NCBI GenBank assembly: GCA_964548165.1
Contig: CAZJQD010000025.1
Span: forward strand, 1 to 55,056
Direction: 5' to 3'
Source: CAZJQD01 sp964548165 [NCBI: uncultured bacterium]
GTDB lineage: Bacteria > UBA8481
Length of the DNA: 55,056 nucleotides
Made by a program: the position numbers and the translations under genes. Shown one piece after another: positions 42,820-51,322 of the stretch; position 1 is the first letter of the stretch; every line of letters starts with the position of its first letter. The notes beneath the pieces were generated by a model that made no database searches, had not been told where the DNA came from, and saw only the letters and a list, made by a program, of their open reading frames with translations.

Positions 42820-42910
42820 GACCGCCGGATCGCTTTACGCGGCCCTTGCCGGCAGCTATGGCCTGCTCGTCCTGTATCAGCTGTGGCTCTGGCGTCGCCG
42901 TCGCCCCTGA
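42812..42910 (+). CDS. ccmD: CcmD-like 32-residue membrane peptide
   Basis: A short frame starting at GTG 42812 with GGAGG seven bases upstream and overlapping the ccmC stop by eight bases. It encodes one hydrophobic helix (SYGLLVLYQLWLW) followed by Arg-Arg-Arg-Arg-Pro. CcmD is a small single-helix protein with a basic C-terminal tail that helps release CcmE from CcmC, and it normally follows ccmC. Sequence conservation is low in this family, so position, length, ribosome site and topology are the evidence. Confidence 0.7.
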   Translation: MPETAGSLYAALAGSYGLLVLYQLWLWRRRRP

Positions 42911-42966
42911 CGTTTCTCTCTTCTTCCCCCTACCCGCCGCTGTCGTCCTCCTGCTAGGCTTTCTTC

Positions 42967-44934
42967 ATGTCTGAGGGGATGCAGGATCCGGCGGGTCTCT
43001 GGCAGGTGACGGTGGACGCGTTGCCGTTCCCGGTCTTCATGAAGGACCGCGAGGGCCGGTATCTTGCGTGCAACATCGCCTTCGCCAATCACCTGGGGAT
43101 ACCGGCCTCCGGCATCCTGGGAAAGACGGTCTTTGACCTGGCGCCGGCGGACCTGGCCGCAACCTACCGCGATGCGGATGAGCGGCTGATCCGTGAAGGG
43201 GGTGTGCAGGTCTACGAGGCCAAGGTCCGTTACGCCGACGGGACCATCCACGACATTCGCTTCCGCAAGATCCGCCTGGAGCATCCGGGCGGGCGGGTCT
43301 CTGGCCTCTTAGGCTTCATGGAGGACATCACCGAGCGTCGCCGCGTAGAGCGCGAGCTCTCGGAGCGGCACGCGGAGATGGCGGGGGCGTTGCAGGCCAG
43401 CGGGGACCTGATGTTCCTCCTCGACGGCGACCTGCGGTTCCTGCCATTGCCCTACCCGCACGTGGAGGAAGCGGCCGCGTATCACATGCCGCCCGCGGAG
43501 TTCCTCGGCAGGACCGTGGCCGAGGTCCTGCCGGACCCTCCCGCGCGTCGCGTCGAGGAGATCGCGCGTCGCGTCCTGAGGGAAGGAGAGCCGGAGGAAT
43601 TCGCCTACGAGATCGAGAAGGACGGCTCCCGGAAGTGGTTCGAAGCTCGCGCGGTCCGCATGACCCTCGATAGCGGCCGGTCGCCGCGATGCCTCATCAT
43701 CGCGCGTGACATCACCGTGCGGCGAAATGCCGAGCAGGCTCTCAAGGTTCACGCGTCGGTGATCGCCGTCATGCCGATCGGCTACCTGCTCTGCCGTTTC
43801 GAGGACGCGGAGGATCCCATGAGCCTGACCATCCGCGCGACCAACGCGGCGGCGGACACGGTCTTCGGCCATCCCGGCGGACAACTCGTGGGCAGGAGAT
43901 CGTGCGAGGTCTTCCCGGGGCTCGTCACGAGCGGAGCGATCCACCAGTTCGTGCAGGTCGCGCGTTCCCACAAGGGCGTCGCGATCCCGGAGTTCGTCTA
44001 CGGGGACGCGCGGATGCCGGAGCGCGTCTATGCGGTCAAGATCGAACCGCTCGGCGATCACCAGCTGGCTTTTCTCTTCGAGGATATCACCGAGCGAAAG
44101 CGTTCCGAGGTCCGCGAAGAAGAGCGCAAGGCGCTCTATCTCGATCTCGCGGAGAACAGCCCGGATGCCGTCTACCGGGTCTCGACGCAGGGCGGCATTG
44201 AATACATCTCCGCGGCCGTGGAGAAGATCCTCGGGTATGCCCCTGCGGAGATGTTGGGCAAGCCCTTCGCTCCTTACCTGGAACCGGGAGAAATTCCGCG
44301 CGCGATGACGGCGTTTCTCCAGGCGGCCAAGGGCGCACCGACGCAGTACCTGGTCCTGGCCGCTCGCCGCAAGGACGGCTCGCGGGTGATGATCCAGGTC
44401 TGGTCCACGCCTGTCGTGAGGGAGGGCCGCATCGTCGGGCTCCAGGGGGGCCTGCGCGATGTCAGCGAGAGCCATCGGGCGGCCGAGGAGCTTCGCGCGA
44501 CCAAGGAGCGGTTGGAGGAGACGCACCGGCTGGCGCGGCTGGCGGAGTGGGAGTGGGCGATCGGCCAGGAGCGCATGTACTGGTCGCCGGGTTTCTACAA
44601 GCTCTGCGGGCTTTCTCCCGAAGTCGAACCCACGGAAGCCGTGATCCTGGGCTTGCTTCACCCGGCGGATCGGGAACCGTTTCAGAGGTCGGTCCGGGCG
44701 CTCGTGGACGGGGTGGGCCAGCCCGTAGCCGAGTATCGCCTCCGAAGACCCGACGGCGAGGAGCGCCACATCTCGATCTCGACGACGGTTCACTTCACCC
44801 CGGAAGGCACGCCCTGCCTGATGAGGGGCATTCTCCAGGACATCACGGAGCTGAGAACATTGCAGAGGCGATTGGCCGAGGCTGATGCTGTCCGGCGGAC
44901 GAACTCCTCGGCGCCCGTGCAACCGAAGGATTGA
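42967..44934 (+). CDS. Five-PAS-domain protein without an output domain
   Basis: A 655-residue cytoplasmic protein made only of PAS domains. Typical PAS cores and PAC endings are seen at about residues 10-125 (FMEDITERRR), 140-260 (IIARDITVRRN), 265-380 (FLFEDITERKR), 390-510 (LRDVSESHRA) and 525-640 (ILQDITELRT). Helical linkers join them. There is no histidine kinase, GGDEF, EAL or HTH domain, and no membrane helix; the chain ends shortly after the last PAC. It may be a sensory scaffold that acts on a separate kinase. It is close to, but not overlapping, the ccm genes and convergent with the AMMECR1 gene. Truncation of an ancestral kinase is possible. Confidence 0.8.
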   Translation: MSEGMQDPAGLWQVTVDALPFPVFMKDREGRYLACNIAFANHLGIPASGILGKTVFDLAPADLAATYRDADERLIREGGVQVYEAKVRYADGTIHDIRFRKIRLEHPGGRVSGLLGFMEDITERRRVERELSERHAEMAGALQASGDLMFLLDGDLRFLPLPYPHVEEAAAYHMPPAEFLGRTVAEVLPDPPARRVEEIARRVLREGEPEEFAYEIEKDGSRKWFEARAVRMTLDSGRSPRCLIIARDITVRRNAEQALKVHASVIAVMPIGYLLCRFEDAEDPMSLTIRATNAAADTVFGHPGGQLVGRRSCEVFPGLVTSGAIHQFVQVARSHKGVAIPEFVYGDARMPERVYAVKIEPLGDHQLAFLFEDITERKRSEVREEERKALYLDLAENSPDAVYRVSTQGGIEYISAAVEKILGYAPAEMLGKPFAPYLEPGEIPRAMTAFLQAAKGAPTQYLVLAARRKDGSRVMIQVWSTPVVREGRIVGLQGGLRDVSESHRAAEELRATKERLEETHRLARLAEWEWAIGQERMYWSPGFYKLCGLSPEVEPTEAVILGLLHPADREPFQRSVRALVDGVGQPVAEYRLRRPDGEERHISISTTVHFTPEGTPCLMRGILQDITELRTLQRRLAEADAVRRTNSSAPVQPKD

Positions 44935-44942
44935 CTGGAGCC

Positions 44943-45539
44943 TTAGGGTCGCTCCTCGAACGAGAAGACGGTGAACGTGTAGAGCTCGACGTCGGAGCTC
45001 TTCCAGGCGTCGCGGTCCAGGCCCGCCTTCTGGCTGCAGAGCTCGCCGAGAAAATCCTCCTTCCCGGGAAGCTGCTCCCAGACCTGCGGCAGGAAGAGCC
45101 CTCGCCGGGACCCTTTCCGGATCGAGACGCCATGAATGCCGGGCTCGATCGCGGCGGCCGAGGCGATGCGGCTCAAGGGGGAGAGCACGGAGATCTCGAT
45201 CCGCAGGGCCTCGAGTTCCTCCGGCCTTACGGGCGGGAACCGCGGGTCGCTCGTGGCGGCCGCGACCGCCATCTCGGCGACGGCGTCATAGAGCGCGCCA
45301 CGGGGCGAGGTCATGCCGATGCACCCGCGGAGCCTTCCTTGCTCGGTCAGCGTGACGAAGGCCGCGGCTTCCGCCCGGAGTTCCGCGGGGCAGGCGGGGT
45401 CATCCAGCACTGGGGCCGAGATCGCGCGGGCGATGCGTCGGCGGGCCAGGGCGAGGAGAGCCGCGCATCCCTCGGCGCTGACGCGAAACGGCGGGGGTTC
45501 CACGCGTGTCGTCCAGGGTTCGCGCGGAATCGTCGTCAC
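44943..45539 (-). CDS. amrA: AMMECR1-domain protein (AmmeMemoRadiSam system)
   Basis: A 198-residue protein; GTG at 45539 overlaps the stop of the Memo gene by four bases (GTGA). The hallmark LRGCIGM motif, SDPRFPPVRPEELEALRIEISVLSPL and RRGLFLPQVWEQLP are all present. AMMECR1, Memo and a radical-SAM enzyme form a widely conserved trio of unresolved function, proposed to act in a modification or signalling chemistry. All three are here: this gene, the Memo gene directly upstream and the radical-SAM gene divergent from it. Confidence 0.92.
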   Translation of the reverse strand: MTTIPREPWTTRVEPPPFRVSAEGCAALLALARRRIARAISAPVLDDPACPAELRAEAAAFVTLTEQGRLRGCIGMTSPRGALYDAVAEMAVAAATSDPRFPPVRPEELEALRIEISVLSPLSRIASAAAIEPGIHGVSIRKGSRRGLFLPQVWEQLPGKEDFLGELCSQKAGLDRDAWKSSDVELYTFTVFSFEERP

Positions 45540-46333
45540 GGCGCCGCCTCTATGCCGAGGTGCCAGGCGCCGTACCCGACGACGCTCTTGTGATCGCCGG
45601 CGGTGTCGCCGGAGTTCCTGAGATCCACGGTTGTGACGGTCCATCCGCGGCGCACCGCGAGGATGAGCGCGGCGCGGAGGCAGTCGCGGCCGCAGGCGTC
45701 GTCCCAGTCGATGCGCTTTCCGGCTCGCGCCTCGATCGCGGCCGCCGTCCTCGCGTCGCGGGCGCGAGCGGCGTTGTATTCCAGGAAGTGACTCAGGTCG
45801 GTGCTGACCACCAGCAGGGTGTCGGGGGGGCTGCAGAGCTCCTCGAGCAGGTCCGCAACCTCCGCGGGATTGCTATCCCCGATGACCAGCGGCATGAGGG
45901 GAAAGTCCCCGAGGAGCACCTGGAGGAACGGGAGCTCGACCTCGATGCTGTGTTCGTCCTTGTGAGCGGCGTCCATCATGCGGACGCCGGGGCGCCTGGC
46001 CAGTTCGGCGACGGTCGCGACGTCGACGGGCACGTCGCCGAGCGGCGTGCGAAACGCGGCGGCGCTGGTGAGCGCGACGCCGCGGACAGGCACGCGGTGG
46101 CTAGGGCCTATGACGATCGCGCGCCGCACTTCGTTGCGGCGGGCTGCCAGGGGCGCGGCCGCGCTCGCGGCGATGGGACCGGAGAAGACGTAGCCTGCAT
46201 GCGGCATGACGATGGCTTCCGGGCGGGAGTGGCCGGGTCGGGCGCCGTCGAGGTGCGCGTGGATCGTGCGCTCCAGGACGCGCTGGTCGGAGGGATAGAA
46301 CTGGCCCGCCACCGCCGGAGTCCGCGTCGTCAT
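45536..46333 (-). CDS. amrB: Memo-family protein (AmmeMemoRadiSam system)
   Basis: A 265-residue protein of the MEMO1/class III extradiol dioxygenase fold. Recognisable segments: AVAGQFYPSD at the start, MPHAGYVFSGPIAA (metal His), IGPSHRVP, DEHSIEVELPFLQ and VSTDLSHF. The His residues match the iron/copper-binding site of human MEMO1. ATG at 46333; the radical-SAM gene is divergent from it across about 105 bases. With AMMECR1 it forms the minus-strand half of the trio. Confidence 0.92.
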   Translation of the reverse strand: MTTRTPAVAGQFYPSDQRVLERTIHAHLDGARPGHSRPEAIVMPHAGYVFSGPIAASAAAPLAARRNEVRRAIVIGPSHRVPVRGVALTSAAAFRTPLGDVPVDVATVAELARRPGVRMMDAAHKDEHSIEVELPFLQVLLGDFPLMPLVIGDSNPAEVADLLEELCSPPDTLLVVSTDLSHFLEYNAARARDARTAAAIEARAGKRIDWDDACGRDCLRAALILAVRRGWTVTTVDLRNSGDTAGDHKSVVGYGAWHLGIEAAP

Positions 46334-46438
46334 CAGGGTTCATCCTTGGTATAGCACAGCCGGGGCGCTTCTGTGGCTGGAAAATCGAGATTCGGCCGGA
46401 GATCAGGGGCGGCGCGGTATACTGGAGGCGTGAAGACC

Positions 46439-47524
46439 GTGGACGGTGCGATCGGGGGAGAGACCGCGGTGCCGGCGCGCTATTGGCATCCGCTCGATGA
46501 CGGCCGGATCCAGTGCGACCTTTGCCCGCGGTTCTGCCGGCTCCACGACGGCCAGCGCGGGCTCTGCTTCGTGCGCGCTCGATCCGGGAATGGGCTCGTC
46601 CTGACGACCTACGGGCGATCGAGCGGGTTCTGCGTGGACCCCATCGAGAAGAAGCCGCTCAACCACTTTCTGCCCGGAACGCCCGTCCTCTCGTTCGGCA
46701 CCGCCGGTTGCAACCTCTCGTGCCGCTTCTGCCAGAACTGGGACATCTCCAAGTCGCGCGACATGGATCGCCTGGCGGATGCGGCGTCACCGGCAGAGAT
46801 CGCGGCGATGGCGGTGCGCCTGGGGTGTTCGAGCGTGGCGTTCACGTACAACGATCCGGTCATCTTCCTGGAGTACGCGGTAGACGTGGCGGCGGCTTGC
46901 CGAGCCGCCGGCATCCGGACCGTGGCGGTTACCGCGGGCTATATTCGCCCCGAGCCCGCGGTCGAGTTCTTCGCCGCGATGGACGCGGCCAACGTCGACC
47001 TGAAGGGGTTCTCCGAATCCTTCTACCGGGATCTCTGCGCCGGCGAGCTGGAGCCCGTGAAGGAGACGCTCCAGTGGCTCGTGAGGTCCACGTCCTGCTG
47101 GACCGAGATCACGACGCTCCTGATCCCGGGCGCCAATGACAGCGAGCGCGAACTGGCCGCGCTCACGGAGTGGGTGGCCGGCGCGCTGGGGCCCGAGGTC
47201 CCGCTTCACTTCACCGCCTTCCACCCCGACTTCAAGCTCCGCGATCGCCCGGCAACCCCGCCTCGAACCCTGACGCGGGCGCGTGAGATCGCCATGGCGA
47301 GCGGGGTGAAGCATTGCTACACGGGCAACGTCCACGACGAGGAGGGACAGAGCTCGTATTGCGCGGGTTGCGGTGTTCGCGTGATCGGCCGGAACTGGTA
47401 TGAACTGACCTCTTGGAACCTGGATGAGGAGGGGCGATGCGGGGGATGCGGTCGCCGGCTCGCGGGCGTCTTCTCGGGTCGTCCGGGGTCCTGGGGATCC
47501 CAGCGGCGGCGGGTTGCGCTATAG
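46439..47524 (+). CDS. amrS: Radical-SAM enzyme of the AmmeMemoRadiSam system
   Basis: A protein of about 361 residues. GTG at 46439 has GGAGG ten bases upstream; GTG at 46430 is possible but lies one base from it. An N-terminal Cys-rich segment (CDLCPRFCRLHDGQRGLC) resembles pyruvate-formate-lyase-activating-like members. The SAM cluster motif is CNLSCRFCQNW (Cys 91, 95, 98), and the AmmeMemoRadiSam family also keeps KKPLNHFLPGTPVLSFGT, AFTYNDPVIFLEYA and a C-terminal zinc-like cluster (CAGCG and CGGCG). The product and substrate are unknown. It is followed by a REP-like array. Confidence 0.93.
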   Translation: MDGAIGGETAVPARYWHPLDDGRIQCDLCPRFCRLHDGQRGLCFVRARSGNGLVLTTYGRSSGFCVDPIEKKPLNHFLPGTPVLSFGTAGCNLSCRFCQNWDISKSRDMDRLADAASPAEIAAMAVRLGCSSVAFTYNDPVIFLEYAVDVAAACRAAGIRTVAVTAGYIRPEPAVEFFAAMDAANVDLKGFSESFYRDLCAGELEPVKETLQWLVRSTSCWTEITTLLIPGANDSERELAALTEWVAGALGPEVPLHFTAFHPDFKLRDRPATPPRTLTRAREIAMASGVKHCYTGNVHDEEGQSSYCAGCGVRVIGRNWYELTSWNLDEEGRCGGCGRRLAGVFSGRPGSWGSQRRRVAL

Positions 47525-47530
47525 GGATGT

Positions 47531-47670
47531 GGTGTCAGGCACGGGGGAACGGACGCGGTGTCAGGCACGGGGGGGCGGATGCGGTGTCAGGCACGGGGAA
47601 TAGGATGCGGAGTCAGGCACGCTCGCTTCGCTCGGAGCCAGACACCGCGGCGATGTCGGAGCCAGACACC
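47531..47670. repeat. REP-like array: four direct and two inverted TGTCAGGCAC copies
   Basis: GGTGTCAGGCACGGGG-type units start at 47531, 47557, 47583 and 47609 (variant GGAGTCAGGCAC), a strict 26-base period. They are followed by inverted GAGCCAGACACC copies at 47635-47646 and 47659-47670. The fourth direct copy and first inverted copy form a 38-base hairpin with CGCTCGCTTCGCTCG in the loop. It occupies most of the 228-base gap between the radical-SAM gene and the PPC-caspase gene. Confidence 0.85.
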
Positions 47671-47752
47671 GCGTCTTTATCCGGCCAGACGCCATGGCGA
47701 TAGCGCAAAAACATACAGAAACCTTGAGGGGGGTGCGTTGTCTGATGGGGGT

Positions 47753-50700
47753 ATGAAGACTATGATGCGTGGCATGGCCACCTCCTCATTGCCCCCGTCC
47801 GGTTCGCCGTTTGAAAAGGCTGCGGTGTCAGGCACGCTCGCTTCGCTCGGAGCCAGACACCGTCGCTACGTTCGCTTCGCCGTCCTCTTCAGCGTGCTCA
47901 TGCTTCTCGGAGCGGTCGCCTCGGCCGACGTGGTCTTCGATCGGACCGGGCGGCTGGAGACGAGCGATCCCAAGCTGAGCGACAACTCCTATTACGACGA
48001 CTACACCATAAACGTCCAGGCGGGCCAGGCGCTCACGATCACGTTGACGTCCACCGACTTCGACGCCTACCTCAAGATCACGCTCCCGGATGGCGCCACG
48101 CAGACGGACGACGACGGCGCGGGCGATCGCAACAGCCGCATCACGGTGACGCCGACGCGTTCCGGCGTCCTCAAGATCCAGGCGAACTCCCTGAGCGCCA
48201 ACCAGGTGGGCGCCTACCGGCTCATCGTCGAGCGCGGGGGTACCAGTAGCTCGCCCGCGGCCAGCTCGTCCTCGTCCGGCGCCTCGGCCTCCGGGCAGAG
48301 CCTGCTGCTCGATCGCAGTGGCGTCCTGGCCGACGGCGACCAGCTCTACAGCGACAACACGCTCTACGACGAGTACACGGTCGCCGTCCAGGCCAATGAC
48401 CGTATCGAGGTGAAGCTCGAGTCCCGCGATTTCGACGCCTACCTGAAGTGCATCCTGCCGGGCGGCCGCGAGCTGACCGATGACGATTCCGGCGGAGACC
48501 GCAACAGCCTCCTGGAGTTCACGGTCACGCAGTCCGGGACGCTTCGCATCCTGGCGAACTGCATCTCGGTCAACGAGCGCGGCAATTACCGCGTCCGCGT
48601 GACGCGCCAGGGTTCAGGAGGTTCGTCGTCCACGAGCGGATCCTCCTCGCCGGCGAGTTCGTCGTCGTCGCTGGGGGAACAGTGGACGTCGGGTCGCCTG
48701 CAGGCCGGGGATGAGGCTCGCGACGACGGCTCGTACCAGGACCGGTACCGCTTCGAGGCTCAGGCCGGCGAGCGCGTGACGGTCACCGTGGAGTCCGACG
48801 ACTTCGACGCCATTCTCTGGGTGACGGGTCCCGGGAGCTTCAGCGAGTTCAACGACGACGCCGAGGGCAAGAACCCGCGGATCTCGGCCACGGTGCCGGC
48901 GGCGGGGAGCTACACGGCGATCGTCAATTCCTTTGGCGCCGGGGCCACCGTCGGCAACTACCGGATCCGGCTCCAGCGTGGATCCTCCGCGACCGGCTCC
49001 TCGACCACGCCGACCACGCCGGCCGCCACGTCCTCGGCCACCATCGTCCCGGGACGAACCATCAACGGCCGCCTCCAAGCGGGCGACCAGACGCACAGCG
49101 ACGGCTCTTACCTGGACTACTACACCTTCAACGGTCGCGCCGGGCAGACGGTGACGATCCGCCTCAATGCGTCGGACTTCGATCCCTACCTCTTCCTGAC
49201 CGGTCCGAACAACTTCTCGGAGTCGAACGACGACGCCGACGGCGGTTCGAACTCGCGCCTGACGGTGCGCCTGCCGGCGAATGGATCCTACCGCATCGCC
49301 GTCAACTCCTATGGCACGGGCGCGAAGGAGGGCGACTACACGCTCTCGCTCGTCGACGGTTCCGAGGGCACGGCTCCGGCCGCACCCGCGGAGGCCACCG
49401 GGAACCGCATCCAGCTGGGCGCGACGATCAATGGCAGTCTTGCGGCCACCGACGGCAGGCTCAACTCCGGCGAGTATCGCGACGTCTTTACGCTCAACCT
49501 GGAGGCGGGCCAGGCCGTGGCCGTCGACCTGACGGCCGGGGATTTCGATCCCTACCTCTTCGTGCGCGGTCCCAACGACTTCAAGGAGGACAACGACGAC
49601 TTCGGCGGTTCGAGTTCGCACAGCCGCATCGAGTTCGTGGCACCGACGACGGGCGCCTACCGCATCTACGCGACGAGCTACAGGACCGGCGAGATGGGCA
49701 ATTACCGCCTGGTCGTGTCGGACCCGGCCGGCGGCAGGGCCGTCACTTCGGCTCCGGCGACCGGCTCCGGACGCTCCGTCGCGCTCACGGCGGGCCAGTC
49801 GCTCTCGGGGTCCCTGGCAACCGGCGACGGCACCTTGCAGACCGGGGAATTCCGCGATCACTACACGTACACGGGTCGCGCCGGCGAGCGCCTGACGATT
49901 GCGATGACGTCGAGCGACGTGGACGCCTACCTCTTCATTCGCGGCCCCAACGACTTCACCGAGTCCAATGACGACGCCGTGGAAGGCCAGCGTGACGCTC
50001 GCCTCGAGGTCACGTTGCCGGCCAACGGCACCTACAACATCTACGCGACGACGTATCGGCCCGGCGAGTCCGGCGGCTACCGGCTCGCCCTGAGCTCGGG
50101 CGGCGCCGGAACGACGCCACAGCGGCCGAGCGATCCGGTCATCACGGATCGTCCCGGCGCCACGGCCGGGGTTCGCGTCTACGGCATCTTCGTCGGGATC
50201 AGCGATTACCCGGGAACGGAGAACGATCTCCCGCTCTGCGCCGACGACGCCCGTAAGCTCGCCCAGGTCCTTCGCGACGCCGGGGTCTCGACGATGAACG
50301 AACAGCGCATCTTCGTCGACAACCAGGCGACGACGGCCAATGTACGCCGCGCGTTCCAGGAACTGGCCTCGCGGTGCGGTCCCGAAGATCTCTTCATCTT
50401 CTTCTACTCCGGGCACGGCAGCCAGACCGAGGATGATCCGAATTCCCGCGAGCGGGATCGGCGCGAAGAGGCCATCGTTCTCTATGACAACGAGATCTCG
50501 GACGACGAGATGGCCGGACTGCTGGGCACGCTACGCGCCCGGGTCCAGGTCATAGGCCTCGACGCCTGTTTCTCCGGCGGCTTCCGCGACGCCTTGACGC
50601 GCCCCGAGCAGATGGGGCTCTTCTCCAGCGAAGAGGACCTGACCTCGGCCGTGGCCCAGAAGTTCGAAGCCGGCGGCTATCTCTCGCACTTCCTCCGCAC

Positions 50701-51058
50701 CGGCCTCCTGGGCGGCGCGGACTTCGACCGTGACGATGTGATCTCGGCCGGCGAGCTGAGCGAATATCTCTACCGGATGTACGCGCAGGAGGTCACCGGG
50801 GTGGAATCGGAGACGATGGACGGCGACAAGTCGTACCAGCACATCGTCATCGACCGCGGCGGCGTCAAGGTGAGCGACATGATCGTCGCCCTGAGGCAGG
50901 TCCCGACGGGCTTGAAGTTCCGCCCGGCGACGCGCGGCAACCGTCCGAGCGTCTCGGGAACCAGCATCCCGACGCGATCCGCGGCCACGGGCGCGCCAGC
51001 CGGGGTGCGCGGCAACACGACGGGGTCGGGAAGAACGAACCGGAATGAGGGGTTCTAG
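47753..51058 (+). CDS. Secreted metacaspase-like protease with six PPC domains
   Basis: About 1101 residues from the ATG at 47753; the frame stays open upstream through the repeat array but that part is not believable. The signal peptide (FAVLFSVLMLLGAVASA, about residues 42-59) comes after an unusual N-region partly encoded by a REP-like hairpin (47824-47861). Six bacterial pre-peptidase C-terminal (PPC) beta-sandwiches of about 110 residues follow, each with DxYxxxxxAGQ, DFDxYL, NDD and a GxYRL end, separated by Ser/Thr/Ala-rich linkers. Residues about 800-1060 are a caspase/peptidase C14 domain: GIFVGISDYPG, the catalytic His888 in YSGHGSQ and Cys939 in LDACFSGG. The enzyme should act outside the cell or in the periplasm. 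PPC domains usually flank proteases and are often cleaved off. Confidence 0.9.
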   Translation: MKTMMRGMATSSLPPSGSPFEKAAVSGTLASLGARHRRYVRFAVLFSVLMLLGAVASADVVFDRTGRLETSDPKLSDNSYYDDYTINVQAGQALTITLTSTDFDAYLKITLPDGATQTDDDGAGDRNSRITVTPTRSGVLKIQANSLSANQVGAYRLIVERGGTSSSPAASSSSSGASASGQSLLLDRSGVLADGDQLYSDNTLYDEYTVAVQANDRIEVKLESRDFDAYLKCILPGGRELTDDDSGGDRNSLLEFTVTQSGTLRILANCISVNERGNYRVRVTRQGSGGSSSTSGSSSPASSSSSLGEQWTSGRLQAGDEARDDGSYQDRYRFEAQAGERVTVTVESDDFDAILWVTGPGSFSEFNDDAEGKNPRISATVPAAGSYTAIVNSFGAGATVGNYRIRLQRGSSATGSSTTPTTPAATSSATIVPGRTINGRLQAGDQTHSDGSYLDYYTFNGRAGQTVTIRLNASDFDPYLFLTGPNNFSESNDDADGGSNSRLTVRLPANGSYRIAVNSYGTGAKEGDYTLSLVDGSEGTAPAAPAEATGNRIQLGATINGSLAATDGRLNSGEYRDVFTLNLEAGQAVAVDLTAGDFDPYLFVRGPNDFKEDNDDFGGSSSHSRIEFVAPTTGAYRIYATSYRTGEMGNYRLVVSDPAGGRAVTSAPATGSGRSVALTAGQSLSGSLATGDGTLQTGEFRDHYTYTGRAGERLTIAMTSSDVDAYLFIRGPNDFTESNDDAVEGQRDARLEVTLPANGTYNIYATTYRPGESGGYRLALSSGGAGTTPQRPSDPVITDRPGATAGVRVYGIFVGISDYPGTENDLPLCADDARKLAQVLRDAGVSTMNEQRIFVDNQATTANVRRAFQELASRCGPEDLFIFFYSGHGSQTEDDPNSRERDRREEAIVLYDNEISDDEMAGLLGTLRARVQVIGLDACFSGGFRDALTRPEQMGLFSSEEDLTSAVAQKFEAGGYLSHFLRTGLLGGADFDRDDVISAGELSEYLYRMYAQEVTGVESETMDGDKSYQHIVIDRGGVKVSDMIVALRQVPTGLKFRPATRGNRPSVSGTSIPTRSAATGAPAGVRGNTTGSGRTNRNEGF
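47824..47861. repeat. REP-like hairpin inside the metacaspase coding region
   Basis: These 38 bases are identical at 37 positions to 47609-47646 of the upstream array. They are read in frame and encode part of the segment before the signal peptide (VSGTLASLGARHR). Confidence 0.85.
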
Positions 51059-51078
51059 CCCGGCACACGCAAAAGATT

Positions 51079-51255
51079 CACCGCGGAGACGCCGAGAACG
51101 CTGAGACGAATCGGAAAACAGGCTTCTCTATTTAGCGTTCAAGAAGCTGGTCCCCGCGGAGGATATCCATGCGCCGTTCGCGTCGGACGCTTGTCCCGTT
51201 CTCGAATTCTGGTTTTGTCCGGTCTTATCTCTGCGTTCTCTGCGTCTCGGCGGTT
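51079..51255. repeat. Dispersed inverted-repeat element, copy 5
   Basis: Arms 51079-51106 (core CGCGGAGACGCCGAGAACGC) and 51228-51255 are reverse complements with few mismatches. A 33-base stretch at 51222-51254 is identical to 10329-10361 of copy 2. It lies between two genes read in the same direction. Confidence 0.8.
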
Positions 51256-51322
51256 CGATTCTTGAGGAGCGTGCTCGCGGAAGGCCCTTGAACTCCGCCT
51301 GGTAATTGGGCAGGCTCTGCCC

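Noticed and set aside
47531-47670. CRISPR array
   Set aside because: The 26-base period contains a conserved 12-16-base core and only about 10 variable bases, with four copies and inverted partners; no spacers of CRISPR length and no cas genes.
47558-47752. N-terminal extension of the metacaspase through the REP array
   Set aside because: The extra 65 residues are encoded by the repeat array, have no ribosome site and precede a normal ATG at 47753.
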